Below are positions 1 through 11,681 of a stretch of 64,000 bases of DNA, piece after piece. The number at the start of each line of letters is the position of its first letter. Position 1 is the stretch's first letter. The notes under the pieces were generated by a model, which worked only from the letters and a program-made list of their open reading frames with translations, did no database searches and had not been told where the DNA came from. The position numbers and the translations under genes are program-made. This DNA comes from Tuctoria greenei (taxonomy: Eukaryota; Streptophyta; Magnoliopsida; Poales; Poaceae): contig JAYESD010000004.1 of the NCBI GenBank assembly GCA_036927565.1, positions 90,214,942 to 90,278,941 on the forward strand. The letters are read 5' to 3'.

Positions 1-1107
1 ATCACACCTTAAAAAGTGTCTTCGCCTCCCATCCGATGCTATTCCCATGGAGTTCAAATTCAGATTTATAGTAAAGCATTTGATTTATAAGAATTATGAA
101 GATACCCAAATTGTTTTCACTAAAGTGTAAGCAAAAAAAACTTGTTTGTATTCCACATCATGGAAGAGAATTTTTATGTTTTTCTCAAGATTTTATAGAG
201 AAGTTTATAACACCTAAAAATCTAGCAAAGTTTCAAAATCACCTTTCCTGCCAGATTTTTGCTTTTAATTCTATAAAGAATCTGAAGAAGTTAAAATAAC
301 AAAAGTTGTCCATTATGAACTTATCCAGGCCCACACAAAGTTTTGTAATTTCCTGAGCTGCAGCACTTTGAGTTATTGAAGAAATACAGAAGCAGTGTAG
401 ATAAATTTTTGAAAATATAGAAGAAACCAGGCCCACCTTTCATCCTCCTGTGCTTCTTGCCTTTTTCATGCATTGGTTGACAAGTGTGACAGCAGCAGCT
501 GCTGGGCGTGACTGCCCACGAGCTTGTCTCCCAGCTGCCCCTCTATTAGATCCTTGTCTATGCTGTCTAGAGCTGGTCTCTCTTCCTCATTTCTCTCTAC
601 AGGCTGAGCTCTCTTCTCTCCACCTTGTTCTATTCTGCACCCAAGAAGCCCCTGCAACAAAACATGGCTGCCCCAAATCTGAGCACCTTGCGCAAACCAA
701 TAGGTTGTTCATCTTCTTTACGAAGCTGCAGTGCTTCCATTGTATTTCTTTAATTTCTCGAGCTGAATCCCCATTCTTCTTCCCCTTTTCATGGTTGTTC
801 CTGCTACCTAAAGGGTGAAGAACCTCTTGTTCTCGGGTTTGTTTTCTGAAATTTTGTTTTCATTCATCAAACATTGCATGCAAGTTGTAAAATCTGCAGA
901 AAAATGAAAATGGCATCAAAAAATAAGAATTTTTTTGGTAGAACATTAATGACTAGATCTACACATGTGGATCACATGCATGTCCTGTTTCATCTCAGAT
1001 TCGCCACAAAAAATATTTTTGCTCAATTGTTCTTCATTCATTTCACTTATTATTTCTGGTCTAGGGGCATTGGGCTCCTGCATGTTGATTCTAGCCACTA
1101 CATATGA
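1..1107. other. Unassigned DNA left of LTR D
   Basis: I recognise no gene or transposon domain here. Short open frames exist on both strands (for example plus 450-818 and minus 466-660), but none shows a family motif, a consistent start or a flanking signal. On the minus strand a purine-rich stretch around 470-830 could be a decayed exon or 5' UTR, since it gives a charged frame of about 60 residues, but this is weak. The segment lies outside the LTR that begins at 1108, so it is the target of that element. It may be host intergenic DNA or part of an older element. Confidence 0.4.
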
Positions 1108-1713
1108 TGTATATGACACCCTCATTTTTATCCACCATGCATAGCATACATCCTCACACATGTTTAACATTAAGCAACATAAGAAGAAACAAGATTAAAA
1201 TGAATATTAGGCTAAAAAACAATTTAATTTTGTTTGAGAATGGACTTATCCTGTCGCCACCCCATACTAGTCAAGTATTCCCTTACTGTCCAGATAATTA
1301 AGTTCTCCAGGACCCGGACATGTCCGGCACATTGCACGGACTAGTCCGACAGAGGTTCTAATGTTGTTTGGACTTGTCCGTCCTCTAAGAGGATCAGTCC
1401 GATGTTGGTTCCTGTCCGGATCAATATTCTTGCTAGCCCCGGACTTGTCCGGCCTCCAGCACCGAACATGACCGAAATCTTTTCTATTCCAAAACGAACT
1501 TCTCCGGCCTCCTTGCGAACTAGTCCGATCTTCAGAGTCCAACTTGAATTCTATTTTTTTCTTCCATGACATGTTATTGGTTATTTACCATAATTGGGCC
1601 CAAGAATGTTGTGCCCAACCTCTGTGGAGCCCAAGTGGACCCCACCATGACCCCTACTCGCGCCCTAACGAATTATACTTAAAATCCACCCCAAAACCCT
1701 ACCACCTCACCCC

Positions 1714-1721
1714 TATATAAG
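1714..1721 (+). promoter_or_regulatory. TATA box of the element D LTR
   Basis: TATATAAG follows a CACCCC context and is followed by an AG-rich leader. The same position in the related LTRs carries TATATAAA at 49873, 57535 and 62541, so the site is conserved in the family. Confidence 0.6.
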
Positions 1722-2009
1722 CAAGCCAATACCCTCACCCATCCAACCCATCGAGAAAACCCTCGCTGCCATATTCTTGCCGTGTGCCGCCATCAAGAGG
1801 AGCTCGCAGCAAGGAGAAGGAGGAGGAGAGGAGGAAGGATCAATCAAGCTCGATCTTCATCAACTTTTGACGTCAACAATCTTCATCACCAAATTATCAT
1901 AAACTCTCCATCACCAACCCTAGCATGAAGATTCAAGTGTTGCATCCAATTTTCAACCCTTGGATCTCTAAACTCATGGTATACCCTCTACACCCAATTT
2001 TCCACGTGA

Positions 2010-2014
2010 GTTTG
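2010..2014. repeat. Target-site duplication of element A (left copy, GTTTG)
   Basis: GTTTG directly precedes the TGTGGGG terminus of the left LTR. It is repeated at 45379-45383, right after the TTTTACA terminus of the right LTR. This fixes both ends of element A. Confidence 0.93.
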
Positions 2015-5000
2015 TGTGGGGACTGGAATCCCGACATCCGAGGATCTCATTGGGTGGTGTCGTGCGATGCAACACCCAACAGTATACAAGAATAGAAACT
2101 GAATAAAGTACAAGACGAAGTCTTTTGATTATAATACAGCGGAAGTTTTACAATACTAGCAGAAGGAAAGAAACATATATGTCATAGCTACGCTCTCAGC
2201 ACTAGCTATGCAAAAGCAAAGTTATCCATGCCTTGGATACTTTGCACTAGCACCACTCAAATTACGGCGGCATGCAGGGTTCCCACTCGGCTGTACACCC
2301 TGGAGGGGGTGCAACCTCATCATCAAACCCATCATCAATTGTATAACCTGCAAAAACTCGTTAACTGCAAACGTGAGCATAAGGCTCAGCAAGACTAACC
2401 CGTCTCACTAGACATATGCAAAGGGGACATTAAACATAGGTAAGGTGAAGCATAAATGACTCGCCTACAAGTGGATCCTTATAATAAGGTTTTATGTAGC
2501 AAATGTCATTCTCCAAGCATGGCACATCATGGGCTCCACAATCAAACAAGAAACGCTTTGCCGATGATATGACATGCCCAGAGCACATAATGCTATTACG
2601 GCTAAAGTATGGGGAAACTATAAACTTTAATTTTACTATCTCTAAATCATACAAGGTTGCAAAGCAATTATAATTCAATACAATATAATTTTTTGGCTTC
2701 TTTTGTATTTACTACGTCACTGCTCAGTGAACAAGTGGTACTCTATTACCGCGAGGGACGGTGATTGCAATCAGGACACACCCGAACAACACGACACATA
2801 CGTCATTCGGAAAGTGTCAGAGAGCACACCTGTACCTACATAACACTTTAGTACTAGGCGTATATGGCCACCTTTCACAAGAAACCCGAACGCCGAACCC
2901 ATCTCACCTCCGCAAACAGAAGGTCTCCGCACGGAACACCTCATGTGTCCGCCGACCGATTTACACCTTACTGTCCTTAGCCCACCCGTATCGATGGTGA
3001 ATTAGTGGGCCTCGACACCCCAGTTATCGAGTTACATCAGTTTACAGGATTCCATATGTCCATTATGTTGCCGGTACAATTCAAGCTTGTCTGAAGGGGC
3101 AGCATACGGACGGGCCTCAATCGACACAGGCAGGGCTATGCGACCGAGACTCAATTCTTGCCGCTTCCTATCCATTCCCTACCCGGTCTCAGTTTCATTA
3201 TATTATGCCATTTTCTATCTAACCAATTCTGTGAGATATGTCCTACATCTCTCGCGAGTAGATTCCAACTACTCGACTTCTACCGGATTTCCTATGCATT
3301 AGCAAAGCAGTTACTACAGGTCAAACTGTAACTCGTTCCAACCAATCCCTGGGATTTTTGGTCATGCATGTGGGGTATCAATCATCCTAAACGTAATGCA
3401 CAATTCATATACTACTCATCATAATGATAAAGTAAAATTTTAGAAATGACTTAAATGCAAACCGGGGCTAGCCTTGTTGCAGGTAAGAGTCTGAGTTAAT
3501 ATTTGGGAGATGCTCTTCCAAGGCTTCTGGTTCCTCCTCGACTTCGCTCACTATACGATATGCATAGAATACGTATATGAGTGACTTTGAAGAATAATTA
3601 TTACCAAGACCATGATTTAATTTATGGTGTCCACTATGTGATAATGACCTAATTGGCTTTGGAACTTTGAAAGTAGATACTAGGGAATATGAGAGATGCT
3701 CTTGAAAAGAACAGGAGATGATCAAAGTAGGTTGTTGTCTCCAAAATTATGGCAAACAATTATCTTCCAAAAATTTTAGAGAAGAAACTGTACCTTGAAC
3801 ATAGCTAGCAGTTGATAATCAAGATAGAGGAAATTGTCCTGGTTCTAGCAAAATTTGTTTCATAATTTTCTAAGCTCTGGTGAAGGAGTTATTGTATTTC
3901 TAAGTTGGCAAGAATTTCTGGATTTATTTTATAATTGAATTTTTAGCCTTTTAATCAATATTTAGTTTTTAACTGAATTAGTACTAGTATAGTAGGTCAA
4001 TTAAATCCAATATTTTTACAGGAGCTACTTTATGACTGATGGAAGACTAAGTCCAAATTTGGGACATAATAAAGCAACTGAACGTCTGTGAAAATTCAAT
4101 AACTGAAAAAGGTAATTGAACTATACAGAGGGTTAAACAGGCGCAATGGCTCCCAAACTTTTTCTGGTCATCAAGAATAGGACAGTAAATTTCTTGTGCA
4201 TTTTTGGGATTTTTCCAGTGGATACCTTATCTGGGAAAATTGTATTGGCATGTGGAGAGATTATTTCCTACAGAATTTAAATGTGAGTTTCACAGAACCT
4301 AATTGGCACTGATAGAAACTAGAACTCAAGGGCTTTCAAACAAAATTTGTTTGAATATTGTTGGAGCATCCTACAGAAAGATATTGATTTTCAAACTTTG
4401 GAAATGGTTCTGCACCAAAAGGGAAAATTCATCTTTTGAATTTGGCGCCAGGGCCCACTGGATTTAAAATCATCCAATCAGGGGCCAGCCACACCGGGGT
4501 TTATAAATTTCTCCACGCGGCCACACGGGATCCAACGGACATAGACAGATCTGGCGCGTTGCGTTCACTGGTAGGTGGGTCCCGCATCCTGGTCTTCTTC
4601 CACCTCGGTCCACGGCGCGGGCGGCGGCGTTCTCACCGGTGCGCGGTGGCGCTTTCGCCGGCGATAGCCTCCGGCCTACGGGAGGCCTCGGGACTCGCCG
4701 CTCCCACACACTTTCGCACGGGGAACACGATGGACTAGCTCCCGACGGCGAGGGATGACCGGAAAACAATTCCCGACGGCGGCGGCGGCTAGGGTTTTGG
4801 TGCAGTGGAGACCTTCAATTCCCTAGCTAAACTTCTCGTTTGAAAGCTCGGGAAGCATCGTGGATGCATGGGGAAGGTCTTAGGAGGGTTTAGAGCTCGT
4901 GTCATCGCCGGTAATACCGAAGTCGACGGCGAATCGAGCTCCATCAATGGCGGAAGGGGAAAACATGAAGATCTTGCTAACTAGTCGATGGTTTCTTCTG

Positions 5001-6146
5001 ATTTTTGGAGGGAAGGTGCGCTAGGCCACATAGATCATGTCCTCTAACTGGATTGAAATGATTTCGTACTACAATCGGAATTAAATCGACGATCTAGCCT
5101 CAACGTTATAAAAGTGCTTCGGGATTTTAATGAATACTAGAGCTAGGATGCATGATAGGGATTCAAGCTTAACCAGAAGCTGCACGAGGTCATTGCGCAC
5201 CTTTTTGTTACTGACCAAAGAGGATGAGGGCGCTTGTATCGACGGTGAGGTCGCGCGGCGTCGAGCGGCACTGGGTTGATCGTGGCGGCGATGAAAAATG
5301 GCGCGGTGCGGTGAACGCGTGAGGACTCCGTCGACGGGGGGGGGGGGGGGGGGGGGGGCAGCTGGAGGCAACCGACGCCGACGGCGAGCTGGCGCTTGCA
5401 TGCATCGCGGTGTCGACCGGGGGTGAGAAACAGAGGCAGTGAAACGTTTTCACTGTCTGACCTATGGGCCCCACCTATCTCCCTTATCCATTCCTCTAAA
5501 TTCTAGCTTAGACATTGTCCAAAAATTCCCAAAATTTACAGGTAGACTAAGAAAAATATGGGTAATTCAATTCTGCAATCAGAATTCAATTTGGACTTAG
5601 TTTGCATCAAATTCAAATTCAAATTTGAATTTCCAATATGGGTATAAACCTTGTTGAATTAAATAGCATCTGAGGTCCAAAAATCTCTAAACTTTGAAAT
5701 CAAGTTCCCTGAACCATGAAAGGCCTTAGAAAAATTTATGGGTTGATTTGGGCAAAGTTTAGTGCAAGGCAAATTTTTATGTTGACGCGAAATGAATCCT
5801 TTGTATGTGTCCAGACAAATGGAAGATGTACTTCAAAAATCTTGAAAATTTTCTGAAAAGCTATTTAGATATTTAAGAGTCCAAGGAAAAATTTGGAGCC
5901 TTGGATTTGAATCTTTTTGGCAGGGCCTAATATGCAAAGCAACATAATCAAATAACATTGGTTTTGATTTTTATATTGCTGCCATATAATTTGCCCTAGC
6001 CATTGCAATTAATAACTTCCCAACTTTGTAGAAAGAAAAATTTTTAGTGAGGTCAAGCTTATGTGCACAATTTTGTTGCGCTCCATTTTGTTTGATAAAC
6101 CACTTGTGGTTGAACTTCTAATAAAAGGAAAAGGTGGGATTTTACA
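2015..6146 (-). repeat. Element A, 3' LTR (left)
   Basis: This 4132-bp LTR has TG...CA ends (TGTGGGG at 2015, TTTTACA at 6146) and aligns throughout with 41209-45378. It holds a 23-G run at 5336-5358 where the other LTR has two G runs separated by about 50 bp. A minus-strand TATA candidate (TTTATAAA) lies near 4499. Open frames here, such as 4436-4738, are read from GC-rich LTR sequence and resemble no protein. Confidence 0.95.
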
Positions 6147-6164
6147 TTCCCCCCCCCCTTTAAA
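6147..6164 (-). promoter_or_regulatory. Polypurine tract of element A
   Basis: Read on the minus strand this is AAAG followed by a run of ten G and AA, directly before the TGTAAAATCC start of the 3' LTR. It would prime plus-strand DNA synthesis. Just upstream in element direction (plus positions about 6166-6184) is an inverted repeat, AATCTCG-GGA-CGAGATT. An equivalent hairpin precedes the tract of element E. Confidence 0.85.
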
Positions 6165-6209
6165 AGAATCTCGTCCCGAGATTACAAAGGAAGGACAAAA
6201 GATAAAGAT

Positions 6210-9200
6210 CTACTGAACATGTGCCGCTAACAATTCCGGATAGTTCATTTTAAGATATTTCTCGCTGTCCCACGTGGCTTCTTCAGCACTGTGGTTGCTC
6301 CACAAGACTTTGTAGAAACGCAAAGTGTGCCTTCTTGTGGTGCGAGTCTTCTCATCAACGATCTGGGTTGGATGCTCGGAATACGTAAGATCTGGTTGGA
6401 GGGCTTCCAAATCCTCAATAAGTATATTTGCTGGGACGTTGAGACATTTCTGTAACTGAGAAATGTGATACACATTATGGACCCCTGCCAGCGATGGCGG
6501 TAACTCCAATTGATATGCCACAGGTCCGCATCTTTTGATTATTGTGAACGTTCCAATAAAACGTGGAGCTAGCTTCCCTTTTACTCCGAACAGATGAATT
6601 CCTTTCATCGGGGATACCCGAAGATAAACTTGATACCCAATCTCGAAGTGAAGAGGTCGACGTCGTTTGTCCGCGTCGCTCTTCTGACGAGACTGAGCGG
6701 CTTTGAGATTTGTTTGAATAATGCGTACTTGCTCTTCGGCTTCTTTTATTAAGTCGATGCCATATACCACTTGTTCACCAGATTCACACTAGTTTAAGGG
6801 TGTGCGACACTTCTATCCATAAAGAGCTTCATATGGCGCCATCTGCCTGCTAGCCTGGTAACTGTTGTTGTACGAAAATTCCGCCAATGGTAGATGATCA
6901 TCCCAATTCCTACCATGGTGGATGGCACGGGCACGAAGAATATCCTCTAGCACTTGATTCACCCGTTCGGTTTGTCCATCAGTCTAAGGATGATAAGCTG
7001 AGCTTTAAATCAGTTTGGTACCCAATGCATCTTGGAGATGCTCCCAAAAGTGAGTAATGAAAATAGATCCTCGATCTGAAATGATAGTGCGGGGTGCTCC
7101 ATGTAGGCACAAAATTCTGGAGATATAAAGTTTTGCATACCGCTTCGCATTATAATCCACACTGACAGGTATGAAATTAGCTGATTTGGTTAATTGTTCA
7201 ACGATCACCCAAATTGAGTCATACTTATGGAGAGTGGGAGGCAACCCAACAATGAAATCCATGCTGATATCCTCCCATTTCCAAGTCGGTATGCTTAAAG
7301 GTTGAAGCTGCCCAGCTGTCTTCATATGGTCGGCCTTAACTCGATGACACGTATCACATTCGGATACGTATTTTGCTACTTCTCTCTTCATATGGGTCCA
7401 CCAGAACTTCTTTCTCAAGTCTTGGTACATTTTGTTACTTCCCGGATGAATGGAATACTTGGATAAATGAGCTTCATTGAGTATCTTCTTCCGAAGTTCC
7501 ATGTTTTGGGGTACCACTATGCGGTTCTTAAACCAGAGGGTACCCTCATCGTCACATCGGAAACATTTCATCTCCCCCTTCTCCATTCTTTGGCTAATGT
7601 GTGACATCCCTTTGTCCTCCTTCTGAGCTGCCATAATATCCTCCTAGATAGTAGGAATGAGAGCTATGTTGTAGAGTGCCCCATATGGAACCAAGTAGAG
7701 ACTCAGTTCTTCTTCTCCCTCCATTGAGGTAATGGAAAGATTGTTGACATGGGACTTGCGGCTCAGAGCATCTGCGACTACATTCGCTTTGCCTGGATGG
7801 TAGAGGATCTCAATCTCATAATCCTTGATTAACTCCAACCATCTACGTTGTCGCATATTTAAATCTTTTTGGGTGAAGATGTATTTCAGGCTCTTGTGAT
7901 TGGTGTAGAGATGTACTAAATTACCCAGTAGATAATGTCTCCACATCTTTAATGCTAGTACCACAACAGCGAGTTCTAGATCATGAGTCGGATAGTGCTG
8001 CTCATGGTTTCGAAGCTCCCGTGATCCATAAGCGATCACTCGTCTATCCTGCATCAACACACAACCCAAACCAATTCCTGATGCATCACAATACACGTCG
8101 AATGATTTGGTTGTGTCCGGTTGAGCTAATACTGGTGCCGTTGTGAGGTGTTTTACTAATGCTTGAGAACCTGCCTCAGTCCATACATACTTCGTTCCCT
8201 TCTTCAGAAGTTCTGTCATTGGTTTAGCTATTTTGGAGAAACTGGGAATGAACCTCCGGTAATACCCAGCTAAACCTAGGAAACTTCGATCTTCATGTAC
8301 AGACTTTGGAGACTCCCATTTGAGGACTTGCTTGATCTTACTGGGATCAACTGCAATCCCTTCTGCTCATATGATGTGCCCTAAAAATGGCACTTGAGTG
8401 ATCCAGAATTCACACTTGCTGAACTTAGCATATAGCTGGTGGTCCCATAATCGTTGAAGCACGATACACGAGTGTTGAGCATGTTCTTCTTCAGATTTTG
8501 AATACACAAGTATGTCGTCAATGAAGACTACAACAAACTTGTCCAATTCCGGCATAAACACCGAGTTCATGAGATACATGAAATGAGCCGGTGCGTTGGT
8601 CAATCCGAAAGACATTACTCATACAGTCCATACCTCATCGAGAATGTTGTCTTTGGTATGTCTTCTGGTCGGATTCTGATCTGATGATAACCAGAACGAA
8701 GATCCATCTTCGAAAATACTTTAGCACCCACCAATTGATCGAAAAGGATGTCAATGCGTGGTAGTGGATACTTGTTCTTGATAGTGACAACATTGAGGGG
8801 ACGATAGTCTACACACAGTCTCAAGGTCTTATCTTTCTTCTCTACGAACAGTGTAGAACAACCCCATGGTGATGAACTTGGATGAATGAAACCCTTGTTC
8901 TCAAGTTCGGTTAACTACTCCATAAGTTCTGCAAGTTCCTTGGGTGCCATCTTGTAGGGTGGTCTTGAAATTGGCACTGTTCCCGATGCAAGTTCAATCT
9001 CGAATTCTATATCTCTTTCCAGGGGCATACCCGAAAGATCTTTGGGAAACACGTCCGGGTATTCACATACTACCGAAATATTCTTAAGTTCCATAATCTC
9101 GGTATTGTGAGTAGATGAATTCACTAGAATGGCTTTCTCAAGATTGAGGACTTGGGAGGGATGGAGTGGAGAATTTAGATATATTTTTCGAGGGACCAGA

Positions 9201-9394
9201 TCTAGAATAGCACCATGGTATTGTAACCATGCCATTCCCAAGATGACATCTAATTTCTGATGCTCTAGTATCAGAAGTGAAACAAGATATATGGTTTCAT
9301 CTAGGTTAAGTGGTATCCCAGGAACCAATTCATTTGTTACTGTTTTCCCGGCTGGAGTGCTAATCACATACGGAGTTTTTGTGGAGATTATAGG
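6210..9394 (-). pseudogene. pol: Element A pol (protease C-terminus, RT, RNase H, integrase, chromodomain-like tail), broken
   Basis: This is the continuation of the gag-protease frame that breaks off at 26604; the frame matches across the B insertion. In order: the rest of protease and linker (9394-8915), RT (about 8900-8240) with intact DLRSGYHQI and FIDDILVYS motifs, RNase H (about 8200-7740) with FDVYCDASG, integrase (7634-6800) with HH-CC finger residues and core motifs DFIVGLP, SDRGS and DGQTER, and a C-terminal tail (6770-6210) ending in a chromodomain-like stretch. It is interrupted by in-frame stops near 8915, 8615, 8367, 7640, 7005 and the 6780-6990 stretch. The RNase H motif usually read YTDHKSLKY here reads YTNHKSLKY, so a catalytic Asp is also lost. 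It cannot yield an active polyprotein. Confidence 0.92.
9390..9394. repeat. Target-site duplication of element B (left copy, ATAGG)
   Basis: ATAGG abuts the TGTCGG terminus of B's left LTR and recurs at 26604-26608 after the CCGACA terminus of its right LTR. With one copy removed, the protease reading frame of element A closes up exactly. Confidence 0.94.
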
Positions 9395-10192
9395 TGTCGG
9401 TAACCTTGGTACCATATACCCCTTGTGATTGCAAATATGTCAAGGGAAAGTCATCTACTTGATTTGAAGGCCTTTGGAGGCCCACATGTCAGACATGTCC
9501 GGACCCGCTTCTCCAACATGGTTAGCCCCAGGGACGCCACGTGTACTATCAAACAGGAGCTACCACCCGCAAAGGGGGAAGCTCCGGGCTATGTACCGAA
9601 GTGGCACCCCTGGACCTAACCCCAGACCGAGGGAAGCTCCGGTGCTGACACGTGTCCAACCGTCGTATCTTCAGCCTCTAACCTCCGGAAGACTCCACAA
9701 TGACTTCGGATCTTCAAAGGGGAATCAAGGACTTCAAGACCCGATTAAGTGTCATTAATACCATATTAATGACACATGATCGAACGACCTTAATTACCAG
9801 TAATGGTGCTGTCAAAGCCCATTACACGGTCATTAAGGGCAATTAAACGTGTTGAATAAGTACCAATACTAGTAACCGCCGGGGCCACATGTCGAGCCAG
9901 GCTAATTTGTAATGGTCTGCCCTTGTACTATAAAAGGACAGGCCGACGACGTTTACACACGCGCTCTACAGACGCTCCCTAGACGCTCAGTTCAAGCTCA
10001 TACTGCTAATACAACACCAACACACCCGTGGAGTAGGGTATTACGCTCAGGCGGCCCGAACCACGTAAACTCTTGTGTCTCCTGCGTCATTTGTAATTCA
10101 CCTTCTTGAATCTCCGCGCGCCCACACCGAATATCAAACTCCTCTAACACTTTAGTGGTGTTGGGAGATCTGCCGGTTCCAAAACACCAACA
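9395..10192 (+). repeat. Element B, 5' LTR
   Basis: The LTR runs from TGTCGGTA to CACCAACA, 798 bp, the same length as the copy at 25806-26603, with scattered substitutions. It contains a clear TATA box (TATAAAAGG, 9929-9937). AGCTCCGG words occur near 9569 and 9629. Confidence 0.95.
9929..9937 (+). promoter_or_regulatory. TATA box of element B LTR
   Basis: TATAAAAGG follows the CCCTTGTAC context and is conserved in the 3' LTR at 26340-26348. Transcription would start about 30 bp downstream and give an R-U5 of roughly 230 nt. Confidence 0.7.
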
Positions 10193-10193
10193 G

Positions 10194-10212
10194 TTGGCGC
10201 GCCAGGTAGGGG
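10194..10212 (+). promoter_or_regulatory. Putative primer-binding site of element B
   Basis: One base after the LTR end comes TTGGCGCGCCAGGTAGGGG. It is not the tRNA-iMet type (TGGTATCAGAGC) used by the other elements here, but its position and TGG start fit a primer site for another tRNA. I could not identify the tRNA. Confidence 0.6.
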
Positions 10213-10229
10213 CGCCTGAGATTTTGAGA

Positions 10230-11681
10230 ATGGTGAACTCAGCTGCTGGATCATCCAACGGTCAACCTGCTGCTCAAGCTGTTGGGGGCAATCCCTCCAA
10301 TATGCAGCCACCAGCAGGAGCCTCAGCACCAGTAGGAGTCACACTCCCACCACCACCGCCTCCACTAGCAAATCAAGCTGGGCAACGCGATGGTGCACTG
10401 GCGTCAATCACTGCGTCGGCAAATCATGACAACCTGGAACACGCGCTCCATGCAGCGCGTGCTCTTCTCCAACGCCCACCACCTCCGGATGCAACCCGGG
10501 ATGCACTGGAGCAGTGGAGGGCCGATGTGGAACATTTGGTTGCAGCAGCAGCCGAACGCATCAGCAACCAGGGTCCTCCTCCTTCAGGACGGGCCCCGTC
10601 GCAGCGGCGGACTTTGTCTGGTAGACTTGGTCCGCACGTCTCCAATAACAGGAGACGTACTGCATCACAGCAAGTGACGTCGTTGCCCTCCGGGGCACGA
10701 CGCACTCACACGGTATCCAGGCTTTCAACTCATGACCTCCGGGCGGAGCTGGATCGCCGATACCGTCAACAGGACGGCCGAGTCCATATTGAGCGTGCTC
10801 GTGAAAGACGAGAAGCTCAGGACCTTTCTGCTCCTAAAGGAGTAGGAGGAGGATGTTCAGCCCTAGCCATGCATCTGCGTATGGTCAGGTGGCCACAGAA
10901 GTTCGGACCTCACCTACCGGAAAAATTCGACGCGACCGTCAATCCTGCCGAATTTCTTCAAATCTACTCCACTGCAATCTTGGCAGTCGGAGGAAATGAG
11001 GCCGTAGTGGCCAATTATTTTCTAGTGGCTTTAACTGGGACCGCTAGGTCCTGGTTTATGAGCCTTCCACCCAACTCCATCAACAGTTTGGAGGAGCTGT
11101 GCCGACAGTTCACCGCCAACTTCGGGAGTTCATACACCCGACAAGGCACTGAACTGGACCTTTTTGCAGTTGTGCAAAAAGGGGGAGAATCCCTGCGATC
11201 ATTCATCCAGAGGTTCTCTCAGGTACGAAACACTATCCCTTCTATCTCTAGCGCCTTTGTCATTGTGGCATTCAGACAGGGTGTACGGGACAAGAAGATG
11301 CTGGAGAAACTGGCGATCAAGGAGATCACCAGTGTCACGAAACTCTTCAGTTTGGCCAACAAATGTGCCAGAGCTGCGGAGGGCCGTGAGATGCACTCCA
11401 AACCAACTCCGGAGGGTCACAAGAAATCTTCCAAAGAAGAAGCCGCTACCTTCGGGGACGGCAAAAAGAAGAAAAAGACCAACGGCAAGAAGAAGCCGTC
11501 GGTCGGTACATCCAATGTTGCAGCTGCTGTAGCTTCGGGTGGCCGGGGGCCACGCCCCGAGAAGCGACCTCGACCGTCTTCTGAAGACGGTGGCAAGCCC
11601 AAGGTGTGGTGCCCAATTCACAAAACGGGCAGCCACAGTTTGGAGGACTGCCTGGAGGTCCAAAACCTTGCCGAGCGCTAG
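10230..11681 (+). CDS. gag: Element B gag
   Basis: This open frame of 483 codons encodes the capsid-forming Gag of a Tat-lineage element. I chose the ATG at 10230, 37 nt after the LTR end, because the longer frame upstream reads through LTR and primer site. Residues 1-60 are low-complexity (Ala, Pro, Gln). The core (about 225-380) carries the Retrotrans_gag pattern with the FVALTGTARSWF-like and LEELCRQFTANF stretches. A Lys-rich linker follows, then an atypical finger, CPIHKTGSHSLEDC, near the C-terminus (C-x2-H-x4-H-x4-C), as is usual in Tat Gags. It ends at TAG 11679. The same frame continues with Gag-Pol-like sequence, so this stop may be a mutated sense codon. Confidence 0.88.
   Translation: MVNSAAGSSNGQPAAQAVGGNPSNMQPPAGASAPVGVTLPPPPPPLANQAGQRDGALASITASANHDNLEHALHAARALLQRPPPPDATRDALEQWRADVEHLVAAAAERISNQGPPPSGRAPSQRRTLSGRLGPHVSNNRRRTASQQVTSLPSGARRTHTVSRLSTHDLRAELDRRYRQQDGRVHIERARERREAQDLSAPKGVGGGCSALAMHLRMVRWPQKFGPHLPEKFDATVNPAEFLQIYSTAILAVGGNEAVVANYFLVALTGTARSWFMSLPPNSINSLEELCRQFTANFGSSYTRQGTELDLFAVVQKGGESLRSFIQRFSQVRNTIPSISSAFVIVAFRQGVRDKKMLEKLAIKEITSVTKLFSLANKCARAAEGREMHSKPTPEGHKKSSKEEAATFGDGKKKKKTNGKKKPSVGTSNVAAAVASGGRGPRPEKRPRPSSEDGGKPKVWCPIHKTGSHSLEDCLEVQNLAER

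Larger units (their letters stand above)
1108..2014 (+). repeat. Element D, LTR, first part (split by element A)
   Basis: This begins TGTATATGACACCCTC, which aligns with the start of the element E LTRs (TGTAACACCCTC at 56898). It contains a cluster of GGACTTGTCCG-like palindromes (about 1308-1530) and a TATA box, TATATAAG, at 1714-1721. It stops at the GTTTG duplication made by element A. The rest of the LTR resumes at 45384, so the two parts add up to about 2.77 kb, close to the 2.84-kb LTRs of E. The partner LTR is not certain; see the LTR at 61945. Confidence 0.8.

Noticed and set aside
450..818. 122-codon plus-strand ORF
   Set aside because: Low-complexity Leu/Ser/Cys composition, no domain, overlapped by an opposite-strand frame; no support for a gene.
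4436..4769. Overlapping 100- and 99-codon ORFs in the element A LTR
   Set aside because: They lie in GC-rich LTR sequence on both strands; the plus frame recurs in the other LTR simply because the LTRs are copies.
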